In this document: in pieces, positions 41,991 to 50,086 of the stretch
Numbering within the stretch: position 1 is the stretch's first letter
How the letters are laid out: the number at the start of each line of letters is the position of its first letter
Assembly: GCA_963813725.1 (NCBI GenBank)
Contig: CAWFAI010000016.1
Span: 1-64,000, forward strand
Direction of reading: 5' to 3'
DNA from: VGBV01 sp963813725
Lineage (GTDB): Bacteria > Actinomycetota > Thermoleophilia > Solirubrobacterales > 70-9
DNA: 64,000 bases
The notes under the pieces: generated by a model
What the model saw: the letters and a program-made list of their open reading frames with translations, nothing else
The model's database searches: none
Told to the model about the DNA's origin: nothing
Translations under genes and position numbers: made by a program

Positions 41991-42437
41991 ATGAATCGTC
42001 GAGTCAAGGGAACGGTCGCCATCGTCGGCGCCCTGGTCCTGTGCCTGTCCTTGTTCGCGGTCGGGGTCTCCGGCAAGAGCAAGATCAGGCGAGTCGGCAC
42101 CTCGACCCAGGTCACGGAGTCGGCAGTCATCGGCAAGCGCAACATCACCGTCACGGGCGTGATCCAGTCGTCGGTGCCGAAGTGCGAGCGGGACCGCTCA
42201 ATCCTGCTCTACCAGGACGGCCCCGGCGGCACCTTCGTCGGCGCGGCGCTGGGGCACACCGTCAGCGAGGGTGGCGCCAACCGCGGCGAGTTCACGATCG
42301 CCGGCGTGTCGCCCAAGAAGATCCAAAACAGCAGGCGCTTCCGCGCCGAGGCCACCGGCAAGAAGATCACGGTGAAGGGCAAGCGCGTCATCTGCAAGCG
42401 CGGCGTCTCCGTCCAGTTCCCGGGCGACTTCAACTAG
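41991..42437 (+). CDS. Small secreted β-sandwich-like protein, divergent from the ECF sigma gene
   Basis: 148 residues. ATG 41991 is set by AGGAGG 6 bases upstream and by the signal peptide NRRVKGTVAIVGALVLCLSLFAVGVSG. The mature part is β-rich with two cysteines: NITVTGVIQSSVPKCERDRSILLYQDGPGGTFVGAALGHTV..., FRAEATGKKITVKGKRVICKRG. The pattern 'C-x-x-x-R-x-[VI]' followed by a Gly turn and a late Cys is shared with the protein at 37949. Function unknown; probably a wall or surface protein. A perfect terminator hairpin follows. Confidence 0.7.
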   Translation: MNRRVKGTVAIVGALVLCLSLFAVGVSGKSKIRRVGTSTQVTESAVIGKRNITVTGVIQSSVPKCERDRSILLYQDGPGGTFVGAALGHTVSEGGANRGEFTIAGVSPKKIQNSRRFRAEATGKKITVKGKRVICKRGVSVQFPGDFN

Positions 42438-42455
42438 CCCGAGCCGGATATCGCA

Positions 42456-42487
42456 CGGGCCCGGGGAGCGGACGCTCCCCGGGCCCG
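42456..42487. terminator. Perfect 15-bp hairpin between convergent genes
   Basis: CGGGCCCGGGGAGCG-GA-CGCTCCCCGGGCCCG. It lies 19 bases after the stop of the secreted protein and 60 bases beyond the stop of the convergent glycosidase gene, so it can serve both. No T-tract is seen. Confidence 0.75.
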
Positions 42488-42547
42488 GCGCGCTGCCGCG
42501 ATCAGCCGCGGCGCCGGGTGGGGGGACATGTTCGTGCCAGCCGGCGG

Positions 42548-43843
42548 CTAGCGCAGGTGTGAGCGCTGGGCGGCGGGGTCGGGGTCGGCCAGCTCTGCGA
42601 TCAAGGTGGACCAGCCGAAGTCGCGCGCGCCCAGGCCCTCGCCCGTGAACGGCTCATAGAACTCGCGCGAGCCCTCGCGCGCGTACGCCTCGCACAGCGC
42701 CGCCGCCATCTCCTCGGCCCGATCGTCGTATCCCAGCCGCCGCAGCCCCAGCCAGATCAGCCACGCCGCGTTGATCCAGGTGGGCCCGCGCCAGTAGCGG
42801 CGCACCAGCCAGGTCTCCCAGTCGCGGGGTTCGAACCCGGGCTCCTGGGGCGAGACGGATGGCGGGGGGTAGGGGGTCCAGTAGCGCTCGGCGTCGAGCA
42901 GGTGCTCCTCCACCAGCCGGCGACCGATCGCCTCGGGCAGGTCCGGCAGCGCCAGCGGCGCCAGCGCCGACCAGGTCGAGGTCCGGACCCGGTGGTCGCC
43001 GCCGACCGGGTCGGTCTCGCCCTCGCGCGCGATGCCGCCGCGGGCGACATCGAGGAAGAGCCCTCGCCGCTCGTCCCAGCAGCGATCGATCAGGGCCGGG
43101 GTGATCGAGGGCTCCCCGGCCGCGAGCCGGGCCAGCCCCCAGAGCACGTTGACCACGACCTCGCACAGCAGCGGCCCGCCGTCATCGAGGATCCACCTCG
43201 CGTTCCACTCGCGGCGGCGGTTGCGCTGGATCAGGGCGATGAAGCCGAGGTGGGCGTGCGCTCGCCGGCCCCAAACCGGGTCGAACTTGGGCGAGGAGTC
43301 GAGGCCGGACTCGTCGGGCTGCACGATCCACAGCAGCCCGTCGCCGTCGAGGTCGCGGTTCCGCTCCAGCCAGCGGTGGTGGGCGGCGATCCGCGGGTCC
43401 TCGGCGGGATCGCCGACCGCGATCCGCCACGCCCACGCCAGCAGCGGCGGCTGGATCGTCGAGGTGTTGCGCGCCCGACGCCCGCTGATGTTGTAGGTCC
43501 AGCGGCGCCGCATGTCCACGGAGCGGTCCCAGAAGATCGTGTGCCCGATGAAGCCGTCCTCGCTGCCGCCGTTGAGCAGCGACTCCAGCTCCAGCCGCGA
43601 GCGCTCGGCTTGGAACCGGCGCCAGACGATCGCGTGAAAGCACGAGTCCCAGTACCACTGCCAGTAGTAGTGGCTGGGGCTGGGCGGCGCGTAGGCGTAG
43701 GGGACCCCGTCCCGCTCGCCCTCGGTCCAGCTTGCCCGCAGAGTCCGCTCGGCGATCTCGAGCGCGTCCGCAGCCATGGGCGGCCGCCCATCAGGGCGGC
43801 TCCTCCGCTTCGCGTCCGGGGCCGCCCCCTCGGGCCGCGTCAC
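42548..43843 (-). CDS. GH63-like glycosidase (mannosyl/glucosylglycerate hydrolase type)
   Basis: 431 residues from GTG 43843, which overlaps the permease stop (GTGA). ATG 43778 is the other option, since the protein resembles the family only from MAADALEIAERTLRASW on. The (α/α)6 barrel motifs include YAYAPPSPSHYYWQWYWDSCFHAIVWRRF, SSPKFDPVWG, TSTWSALAPLAL, RRYWRGPTWINAAWLIWLGLRRLGY and FYEPFTGEGLGARDFGWSTLI. These match GH63 enzymes that hydrolyse small α-glucosides such as mannosylglycerate or glucosylglycerate. It lacks a signal peptide, so it acts in the cytoplasm. Its coupling to an ABC exporter is unusual. Confidence 0.78.
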   Translation of the reverse strand: MTRPEGAAPDAKRRSRPDGRPPMAADALEIAERTLRASWTEGERDGVPYAYAPPSPSHYYWQWYWDSCFHAIVWRRFQAERSRLELESLLNGGSEDGFIGHTIFWDRSVDMRRRWTYNISGRRARNTSTIQPPLLAWAWRIAVGDPAEDPRIAAHHRWLERNRDLDGDGLLWIVQPDESGLDSSPKFDPVWGRRAHAHLGFIALIQRNRRREWNARWILDDGGPLLCEVVVNVLWGLARLAAGEPSITPALIDRCWDERRGLFLDVARGGIAREGETDPVGGDHRVRTSTWSALAPLALPDLPEAIGRRLVEEHLLDAERYWTPYPPPSVSPQEPGFEPRDWETWLVRRYWRGPTWINAAWLIWLGLRRLGYDDRAEEMAAALCEAYAREGSREFYEPFTGEGLGARDFGWSTLIAELADPDPAAQRSHLR

Positions 43844-44610
43844 TCGGTCATCTTGCGCATGTTGCGCAGCGCGAAGTAGGTGAGGATCGCGGCGAGGCCG
43901 GCGAGGGCCAGCAGACCCGGCCAAGTGTCGGCCCAGGTCACCTCCCCGACGAAGCCCTGGCGGGCCGCCTCGACGACCTGGGTGACGGGGTTCAGCCGGG
44001 CGACGTCCTGCAGCCATCCCTGCAGCAGCTCCAGCGGTGCGTAAGCCGTGGTCAGCAGCACGGCCAGGAACATCCCGGCCTGCATCAGGGGCGCCGCCGA
44101 CTGCGACTTGAAGCGCATTGCCAGCGACGTCCCCCAGGTCGCGGCGACGACGCCCATGCCCATCACCAGCACCAGCGCGATCAGCAGCCCCAGCAGGCCC
44201 GGCCAGCTCGCGCCGACGGCGAGGGCGACTATCAGCAGGAAGGTGGCGGGGATCAGCGCCCTCAGGCTCGCCGAGGCCACCAGCCCAGCCAGCAGGACCG
44301 GGCGCGGGACGGGGGAGGCCAGCAGCCGGTCGAACCAGCCCTGCTCGATGTCGCGCGCCAGGTTGACGCCCGTCGCCGCGCCCGTGAAGGCGGCCCCCTG
44401 CAGCAGGCTCACCGGGATCAGGAAGCTCTGGTAGCTCTGGGTATCGAAGCCCGGCAGCAGCGTCAGGCTGCCGAACACGCTGGTCAGCCCCAGGAAGAAG
44501 ATGGTCGGCGCCAGCACGCCCGGGATCGCGGCGCCGGGCACGCGCGTCAGCTCGTTCATCGCGCGGCGGACCAGCGCGGCCACGGTCGCTCTGCTCTGCG
44601 CGGCGCTCAC
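43840..44610 (-). CDS. ABC-2 type exporter permease (DrrB-like)
   Basis: 256 residues from GTG 44610, six predicted membrane helices. The ABC-2 pattern is clear: LVRRAMNELTRVPGAAIPGVLAPTIFFLGLTSVFG, ... GVNLARDIEQGWFDRLLASPVPRPVLLAGLVASASLRALI, and a C-terminal LNPVTQVVEAARQGFVGEV. It is the second permease of the unit. Together with the permease at 44620 and the ATPase at 45422 it should form a heterodimeric Drr-type exporter in the inner membrane. The cargo is unknown. Confidence 0.87.
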   Translation of the reverse strand: MSAAQSRATVAALVRRAMNELTRVPGAAIPGVLAPTIFFLGLTSVFGSLTLLPGFDTQSYQSFLIPVSLLQGAAFTGAATGVNLARDIEQGWFDRLLASPVPRPVLLAGLVASASLRALIPATFLLIVALAVGASWPGLLGLLIALVLVMGMGVVAATWGTSLAMRFKSQSAAPLMQAGMFLAVLLTTAYAPLELLQGWLQDVARLNPVTQVVEAARQGFVGEVTWADTWPGLLALAGLAAILTYFALRNMRKMTE

Positions 44611-44619
44611 GCCCCCGCC

Positions 44620-45411
44620 TCACGCACCGCGAATCACCCGTCCCCGCAGCGCCAGCGCGCAGAGCCAGAAGCCGAAGGCCATCACCCCGAGCACGGAGGC
44701 GACAGCCAGCAGCTCGTCGCCGCCGTCGAAGCTGGCGACGATCGGCGCCCGCAGGCCCTCGACGATGAAGCTGAGCGGGTTGTAGTCGGCGACCGAGGAG
44801 GCCGGTTCGAGCATCAGGTTGGCCGGGAAGAAGGCGCTTGAGAGAAACAGGATCACGAACACCAGGGGAAACAGCCCCTGCACGACGCTGGCGCTGCTGG
44901 TCCGCAGCGCGATCGCGGCGCCGATCGAGCCGAAGGCCAGCGCCGCGGCCGAAACCAGCACCACGATCCAGAGAGCTCCCAGAAGGCCCTCCTCGATCGT
45001 GGCTCCGAAGATCAGCCCGATGGCCATGAACCAGACGGCGGTGAAGCAGCCCAGCACGGTGGTGCCGGCCAGCCGGCCCAGCACGATCGCGTAACGGCTG
45101 ATGGGGGCGGCGAAGAGACGGTCGGTGAAGCCCATCTCGATGTCCAGCGCCAGCGCGATGCCGCCGGAGTTGCCGGCCAGCAGCACCGACTGCACCATCG
45201 CCCCCGCCAGCATGAAGTCGAGGAACCCGTTGACGTCGGGGAAGCCCGGCAGGTTCACCGCGCCCCCGGCGCCGCCGACCTGGATCGCCAGCAGCAGCGT
45301 GGGGAACACCAGCAGCGGCGCCGCGAGCTGCGGCCGGCGCAGCGTCTGGCGGACCGAGCGGGTTCCGAGCGCGGCGACCACGCGCGCGTTCGTCGCCAGG
45401 CGTCGCGTCAA
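44620..45411 (-). CDS. ABC-2 type exporter permease (DrrB-like), first of two
   Basis: About 263 residues: LTRRLATNARVVAALGTRSVRQTLRRPQLAAPLLVFPTLLLAIQVGGAGG, ... GGIALALDIEMGFTDRLFAAPISRYAIVLGRLAGTTVLG, ... SSVADYNPLSFIVEGLRAPIVASF, ending RGRVIRGA. The layout is the same as the next permease (about six helices, the 'DIE-G-xDRLxxxPxxR' loop). TTG 45411 is the likeliest start, 10 bases after the ATPase stop with AAGGGG before it; an internal GTG is possible. It belongs to the same transcript as the ATPase. Confidence 0.83.
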   Translation of the reverse strand: MTRRLATNARVVAALGTRSVRQTLRRPQLAAPLLVFPTLLLAIQVGGAGGAVNLPGFPDVNGFLDFMLAGAMVQSVLLAGNSGGIALALDIEMGFTDRLFAAPISRYAIVLGRLAGTTVLGCFTAVWFMAIGLIFGATIEEGLLGALWIVVLVSAAALAFGSIGAAIALRTSSASVVQGLFPLVFVILFLSSAFFPANLMLEPASSVADYNPLSFIVEGLRAPIVASFDGGDELLAVASVLGVMAFGFWLCALALRGRVIRGA

Positions 45412-45421
45412 CCCCTTGACC

Positions 45422-46405
45422 TCATATCTGCGCGACCTCCGGCTCGCCGCCCTCTGCGCCCTCATCCTCGCCCTCGAGGTGCTCGCCGGTCTTGGCGACG
45501 AAGACGTCGTCCAGGGTCGGCTGCACCAGATCGAGCGACTCGACCGCGAGCCCGGCTTCGTCCAAGGCGACGACGATCGGGCCGACCTCCGAGGTGCCGT
45601 GCTCGAGCTCGACCAGCAGCTTGCCGTCCTTGGCGGGAAGGGGCTTGCCGAAGCGCGCCAGGACCTGCTCGCAATCGGTTTCGCTGCCAGCTTGGTCCAC
45701 GAGCGAGAGCTCGAGATGGGGCCTGCCGACCTGGGCCTTGAGCGCCTCGGGCGTGCCCTCCGCGACGAGCTTGCCCCTGGCGATGATCCCCACCCGGTCC
45801 GCGAGCTTGTCGGCCTCCTCCAGGTACTGGGTGGTGAGGAAGACGGTTGTGCCCTCGTCATTCAGCTTCGAGACCTCTTCCCAGATCGCCTGGCGGCTGA
45901 CCGGATCGAGCCCGGTCGTCGGCTCGTCCAGGAAGAGGACGGTGGGCTCGTGCACCAGGGCGGCGGCCAGGTCCAGGCGGCGGCGCATGCCACCCGAGTA
46001 GGTGCCCACGCGCCGGTCAGCGGCCTGGGCCAGCCCGACCCTGTGCAGCAGCGAGTCGCCGAGCTCGCGCCCGCGGTCACGCGTCAGCCCGTGCAGCGTG
46101 GCCTGCAAGTGGATCAGCTCGCGACCGGTCATCAGCGGGTCCAGCGCGGCCTCTTGCAGGGCCACCCCGATCTTGCGGCGCACGGCGCCGGGGTCCTCGG
46201 CGACGTTGAAGCCGGCGACCGTCGCCCAGCCGCCGGTCGGCTGCAGCAGGGTCGTCAGCATCCGGACCGTCGTCGTCTTGCCGGCGCCGTTCGGGCCCAG
46301 GAAGCCGTAGATCTCGCCGTCGGCGACCTCCAGGTCCACGCCGTCGACGGCCTTGATCCCGCCCTCGAACTCGCGCGCGAGCTGATGCGTCTCGATCGCT
46401 GCCAC
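45422..46405 (-). CDS. Drr-type ABC exporter, ATP-binding protein
   Basis: 327 residues from GTG 46405, with a leaderless -10 box 6 bases upstream. Walker A is GPNGAGKTTT, signature YSGGMRRRLDLAAALVHEP, Walker B VLFLDEPTTGLDP, and the switch region TTQYLEEADKLADRVGIIARGKLVAEGTPEALKAQVG. The C-terminal DUF4162-like part ends VQPTLDDVFVAKTGEHLEGEDEGAEGG. This is the daunorubicin-resistance (DrrA) type. In soil actinobacteria such exporters carry lipids, glycolipids or drugs. The following genes are its two permeases and a glycosidase. Confidence 0.92.
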   Translation of the reverse strand: MAAIETHQLAREFEGGIKAVDGVDLEVADGEIYGFLGPNGAGKTTTVRMLTTLLQPTGGWATVAGFNVAEDPGAVRRKIGVALQEAALDPLMTGRELIHLQATLHGLTRDRGRELGDSLLHRVGLAQAADRRVGTYSGGMRRRLDLAAALVHEPTVLFLDEPTTGLDPVSRQAIWEEVSKLNDEGTTVFLTTQYLEEADKLADRVGIIARGKLVAEGTPEALKAQVGRPHLELSLVDQAGSETDCEQVLARFGKPLPAKDGKLLVELEHGTSEVGPIVVALDEAGLAVESLDLVQPTLDDVFVAKTGEHLEGEDEGAEGGEPEVAQI

Positions 46406-46411
46406 GCGACA

Positions 46412-46417
46412 ACACTA
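46412..46417 (-). promoter_or_regulatory. -10 box of the exporter operon, leaderless
   Basis: TAGTGT on the minus strand, 6 bases before GTG 46405. Confidence 0.5.
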
Positions 46418-46511
46418 CCCAGCGCCGCACGCCTGCCCGCGCACTGTGAGCGATCTCCCCTGAGGGCTTTTCGGTAGCGAAATCGCAACCATCGGCGCGG
46501 GAGAGTGTTCA

Positions 46512-47240
46512 ATGATTCTCATGGGCCAGGACGCCTACGCACACGCACGCCCGCGTCGCCGCGCCGCTCTGCTCGCAGCGGGCGCGCTGGCCGCTGCCGT
46601 CCTGCTCGCCGGCGGCATCGGCGAAGCCGGGGCGGCCCCGAAGACGATCGTGCTCGGCGCCGCCGCGCCGGCGACGCCCTCGTGCCCGGATTCCTGTCAG
46701 GCGATCGGCAAGACCACGGGCTTCCAGAACACGATCGGCAGGCTGAAGAGCCCATTCGCCGCGCCCTTCACGGGCAAGATCGTCGCCTGGTCGATCAAGC
46801 TCTCGCGGCCCAGCACCAAGCAGGTCGAGTTCTTTGAGGACTTCTTCGATGGCAGCGCGCAGGCGCGGCTCTCCGTGCTGAAGCCCATCCAGAAGCAGAT
46901 CAAGAAGGGCAAACAGGTCTACAAGCTCAAGTCGCAGACCCCGATCGAGGAGCTGGCTCCCTTCTTCGGGACCACCACCACGTTCGCGCTGCAGCATCCC
47001 CTGACGGTGAAGCAGGGCCAGATCGTGGCGCTGACGGTGCCCACCTGGGCGCCCGCTTTCGCGGTCGGGCTGGGCGGCAACACGGCCTGGCAGGCGAGCC
47101 GCAAGCGCAACAACTGCAACAAGGCCGCCGACATCCAGGCGGGCAGGGCCCAGCAGGGCCTCGGCTCCGATCGCACCTATGGCTGCGTCTACAAGACGGC
47201 CCGCCTCCTCTACTCGGCGACGGTGGTCGCGCAGCCGTGA
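46512..47240 (+). CDS. Secreted four-cysteine protein, tandem paralogue 1
   Basis: 242 residues (ATG 46512 or 46521). A basic N-terminus and signal peptide (RRRAALLAAGALAAAVLLAGGIGEAGA) lead into a mature domain. It contains SCPDSC, GFQNTIGRLKSPFAAPFTGKIVAWSIKLSRPS, ELAPFFGTTTTFALQHPLTVKQGQIVALTVPTWAPAFAVGLGGNTAWQASRKRNNC and YGCVYKTARLLYSATVVA. Four cysteines are kept in the next gene's product, so probably two disulfides. It looks like an extracellular β-sandwich domain, but I know no function. It overlaps the second paralogue by 4 bases. Confidence 0.7.
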   Translation: MILMGQDAYAHARPRRRAALLAAGALAAAVLLAGGIGEAGAAPKTIVLGAAAPATPSCPDSCQAIGKTTGFQNTIGRLKSPFAAPFTGKIVAWSIKLSRPSTKQVEFFEDFFDGSAQARLSVLKPIQKQIKKGKQVYKLKSQTPIEELAPFFGTTTTFALQHPLTVKQGQIVALTVPTWAPAFAVGLGGNTAWQASRKRNNCNKAADIQAGRAQQGLGSDRTYGCVYKTARLLYSATVVAQP

Positions 47241-47944
47241 TCGTGGCTCGCCGCGCCAACAAGAAGCTGCTCGTCGCCGCGCTCGCGTGCGCGCTGGCCG
47301 TAGCGGCCGGCTCGGCCTCGGCCGGCGCCGCGCCGACCACGATCCTGGGGGCGGCCAAGCCGGCCAAGGCCAGCTGTCCCGACGACTGCCTGGTCGAGGC
47401 GCGCGTGACCGGCTTCCAGACCTCCATCGGCAAGATGCAGAACCCGTTCGCCGCGCCCGAGGACGGCGAGATCCTCGCCTGGTCGCTGAAGCTGGGCAAG
47501 CCGCGCAAGGCCGACCGCCGCGAGTTCAACGATGAGTTCGGTCCCTCCAAGGCCAGGATCGGGATCCTGCGCCAGGTCCCGGGGACCAGCAGCCCGCCGC
47601 GCTACAAGCTGTTGCGGCAGAGCCCCGCCGAGGAGCTCGGCCCCTTCTTCGGCAGCACCACCACCTTCAGCCTCGACAGGCCGCTGGCGATCCGCCAGGG
47701 CGAGATCGTGGCGCTGACGATCAAGAGCTGGGCACCCGCGTTCGCCGTGGGCCAGGGTGCCGCCAGCGGCTGGACCGCCAGCCGCCGTTCCACGCAGAAG
47801 CGCGGCGGCTGCACCACCGACGAGGGCTTCGCCAACGTCGACGCCGGCGCCCCCCAGACCAAGAAGGGCACCCAGCGTCCATACGGCTGCGACTACGATC
47901 GCGCGCGGCTGCTGTACTCGGCGACGTTCCTGGCGGGCGATTAG
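47237..47944 (+). CDS. Secreted four-cysteine protein, tandem paralogue 2
   Basis: 235 residues from GTG 47237, overlapping the stop of paralogue 1 (GTGA). It has a signal peptide (NKKLLVAALACALAVAAGSASAGA), then the same domain: SCPDDC, GFQTSIGKMQNPFAAPEDGEILAWSLKLGKP, ELGPFFGSTTTFSLDRPLAIRQGEIVALTIKSWAPAFAVGQG and YGCDYDRARLLYSATFLA. The two copies align along their whole length, so this is a tandem duplication kept in one transcript. Function unknown. Confidence 0.7.
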   Translation: MIVARRANKKLLVAALACALAVAAGSASAGAAPTTILGAAKPAKASCPDDCLVEARVTGFQTSIGKMQNPFAAPEDGEILAWSLKLGKPRKADRREFNDEFGPSKARIGILRQVPGTSSPPRYKLLRQSPAEELGPFFGSTTTFSLDRPLAIRQGEIVALTIKSWAPAFAVGQGAASGWTASRRSTQKRGGCTTDEGFANVDAGAPQTKKGTQRPYGCDYDRARLLYSATFLAGD

Positions 47945-47967
47945 GCCCCGGCCGGGTCGCCGGCCCC

Positions 47968-48306
47968 TCAGCTACACGCTGCCGGGTTCTCCTTGCAGGC
48001 CTGCTCAAAGGCCTCCTCGGGCGATCCGGGCTCCGGCGGCTTGTCGTTCGTGGCCGAGTCCTCCTGGTTCGGGTCGAAATTGCCGCCGCCACCCGTGCCG
48101 GTGCCGCCCGTCTGCGGCTTGGTGGGCGTCGTCTCGGTCGGCGTGGTCTCGGTGGGGGCCGTTTCGGTCGCCGGCTGCTCGACGGTGATCGTCGGGACCG
48201 TGATCTCGGGATCATCGTCATCGCCGCAGCCGGCGATTGCCAGCGCCCCGAGGGCCAGGATGGCGAGCGCCGGCAACAGGGCTTTGGCCCGGGCCGCTCG
48301 GCTCAC
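47968..48306 (-). CDS. Small lipoprotein with Thr/Pro-rich tail
   Basis: 112 residues from GTG 48306, which overlaps the stop of the zinc-ribbon gene (GTGA). It has a signal peptide and lipobox (ALLPALAILALGALAIAGC), then DDDD and a low-complexity stretch with repeated ETTPT, and a C-terminal EEAFEQACKENPAAC with two cysteines. It is exported and lipid-anchored. No function is recognisable. Confidence 0.65.
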   Translation of the reverse strand: MSRAARAKALLPALAILALGALAIAGCGDDDDPEITVPTITVEQPATETAPTETTPTETTPTKPQTGGTGTGGGGNFDPNQEDSATNDKPPEPGSPEEAFEQACKENPAACS

Positions 48307-48581
48307 GAATCCCCGTCGAGAGCCGACTGGCGAAGGCCGCAGTACGGGCAGTCGCTGACGTCGAGGCCGATCAGCTGGTCGCATCGGCGACAGGCGCGCA
48401 GGTTCTCGGGGGTGCGAAGCAGCGCCGATTCCGAGGGCGCCAAGGGCAGGGTGCGGGAGACGACCTTCATCTCCTCGCCGCTCTCGCGGTCGACGTAGGT
48501 GCCGTCACCGCTGGCCTCGGCGATCGCCTCGCGGCCCGAGGCCGGGGCCCTGAGCCTGTAGGTCTGCTTCGGGTTCTGCAT
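48303..48581 (-). CDS. Small zinc-ribbon protein
   Basis: 92 residues from ATG 48581, placed by a -10 box 8 bases upstream. N-terminal QNPKQTYRLRAPASGREAIAEASGDGTYVDRESGEEMKVVSRTLPLAPSESALL, then a zinc ribbon CRRCDQLIGLDVSDCPYCG. Function unknown. It is co-transcribed with the lipoprotein and divergent from the glycosyltransferase gene; both divergent genes have leaderless promoters within a 46-base gap. Confidence 0.65.
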   Translation of the reverse strand: MQNPKQTYRLRAPASGREAIAEASGDGTYVDRESGEEMKVVSRTLPLAPSESALLRTPENLRACRRCDQLIGLDVSDCPYCGLRQSALDGDS

Positions 48582-48589
48582 CGGCGCGG

Positions 48590-48595
48590 AAGATA
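48590..48595 (-). promoter_or_regulatory. -10 box of the zinc-ribbon gene, leaderless
   Basis: TATCTT on the minus strand, 8 bases before ATG 48581. Confidence 0.5.
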
Positions 48596-48615
48596 ACAAC
48601 CGCGACCCTCGCGAA

Positions 48616-48621
48616 TACGGT
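48616..48621 (+). promoter_or_regulatory. -10 box of the glycosyltransferase gene, leaderless
   Basis: TACGGT lies 6 bases before GTG 48628. Confidence 0.45.
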
Positions 48622-48627
48622 TCGTCC

Positions 48628-50033
48628 GTGCGCGTCCTGATCTTCCACGGCTACCTGCTGCGCGGGACCGGATCGAACGTCTACAACGCCAGCCTCGCTC
48701 AGGCGCTGGCGCGGCTGGGGCACGAGGTCCACCTGCTCTGCCAGGACCGCCGTGCCGCAGAGCTGGAGTGGGTGGGCGGGACGGGCCCCGGCGCGGTCAC
48801 CGTCCACGTACCCGACATCGGCGGCCTGCTGCCCGTCTACGTCGCCGACCGCTACGAGGGCTTCGAGGTGAAGACGTTCCCCGAGCTGAGCGAAGCCGAG
48901 CTCGACCGCTACCTCGACGCAAACGTGGGGGCCGTCCGCGGGGTGGTGGGGGGATTCGGCGAGCCCGATGCCGCCCTCGCCAACCACCTGATCATGGGCC
49001 CGGTGGTCCTGGCCCGGGCCGGCCTGGAGTTCGCGGCCAAGGTGCACGGCTCCGATCTCTCCTACACGGTGCGGCCGCATCCGGACCGCTTCGTTCCCTA
49101 CGCCCGCGAGGGCACCGACGCCGCTTCTGGGCTGCTGGTGGGGTCCCGCTACACCGCGGAGGACCTGTGGAAGACCGTCGGCGACCCGGGCCTCCCCGAC
49201 CGGACCCGGCTCGGTCCCCCCGGCGTGGACACCCGGGAGTTTCGTCCGGCGCCGGAGTCGGAGGCCGTGCCCAGGGTGGTCGGGCTGGCCGACCGAATCG
49301 CGGACGAGCCCCCGGACCAGAGCTTCGGGCGCGACGGGCCCGCCGCGGCGAGCGCGCTGCGGGCGTGGGCCCAGGGGTCTCCCCGCGTCCTCTTCGTCGG
49401 CAAGCTGTTGCGCAACAAGGGCGTGGACCTGCTGGTCGAGGCCTGGCCGGCGGTGAGGCGCGAGCATCCCGAGGCGACCCTGTTGCTGGCCGGCTTCGGG
49501 GATCTGAGGTCCGAGCTGGAGTCTCAGGTCGCCGGGCTCGGAGGGGCCGGTTGCGGACTCGATCTCGATCAGCGGGCGGCTGGAGCATCCGGAGGTCGCC
49601 GAGGTGATGCCCGCCGCGCAGGCGCTGGTGATGCCGTCGGTGTTCCCCGAGGCGTTCGGCATGGTGGCCGCCGAGGCGGCTGCCTGCGGGGTGCCGCCGG
49701 TGTCGGCCGATCACTCCGGCATGCGGGAGGTCTCGAGGGAGCTCGCCGAGGCCGTCCCCGAGCACGCCGGACTGCTCTCCTTCGACGTCGGCGAGGCGGG
49801 CGTCGAGGCCGACGCGCCGGGCGAGGCGGGCGAGGCGCGCCGCGCCGCAGCCGAGGCGATCGCAGAGCGCGTCAACGGCTGGCTGGCGCTGCTCGGACGC
49901 CGAGCGCGAGCGGGTGGGGGAGGCATTGGCCGCGCAGGTCGACCGGCTCTGGAGCTGGGAGCGGGTGGCCGAGGGCGTCATCGCTGCATCGCGGGGACAG
50001 CTCGACTCGCTGCCGCGGGTCCCTAGTGACTGA
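48628..50033 (+). CDS. GT4-family glycosyltransferase (two frameshifts)
   Basis: From GTG 48628 the N-terminal domain reads RVLIFHGYLLRGTGSNVYNASLAQALARLGHEVHLLCQD, ... AAKVHGSDLSYTVRPHPDRF, ... PRVLFVGKLLRNKGVDLLVEAWPAVRREHPEATLLLAGFG. Near 49555 the frame shifts and continues DSISISGRLEHPEVAEVMPAAQALVMPSVFPEAFGMVAAEAAACGVPPVSADHSGM, the donor-binding region. Near 49893 it shifts again into DAERERVGEALAAQVDRLWSWERVAEGVIAASRG, ending at TGA 50031. Repaired, it is about 468 residues of normal GT-B plan. Both shifts are probably sequence errors. Sugar and acceptor are unknown. Confidence 0.82.
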
Positions 50034-50071
50034 CGCCTCAAGGCGCCGCAGGCCCGCCGCCGCCCGATGAA

Positions 50072-50077
50072 TAGAAT
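50072..50077 (+). promoter_or_regulatory. -10 box of the ctaC oxidase operon, leaderless
   Basis: TAGAAT lies 9 bases before ATG 50087. The same hexamer at the same distance precedes the metal-free subunit II gene at 62661. Confidence 0.6.
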
Positions 50078-50086
50078 CCCGGCGCG

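Noticed and set aside
42548..44623. A single 691-codon frame joining the glycosidase to sequence opposite the reading of the permease
   Set aside because: Its first half is an out-of-frame reading of the ABC permease. Only the part from 43843 down is the glycosidase.
42548..46405. Part of an antibiotic gene cluster
   Set aside because: A Drr-type exporter alone is not evidence. No polyketide, peptide or tailoring gene is in the window.
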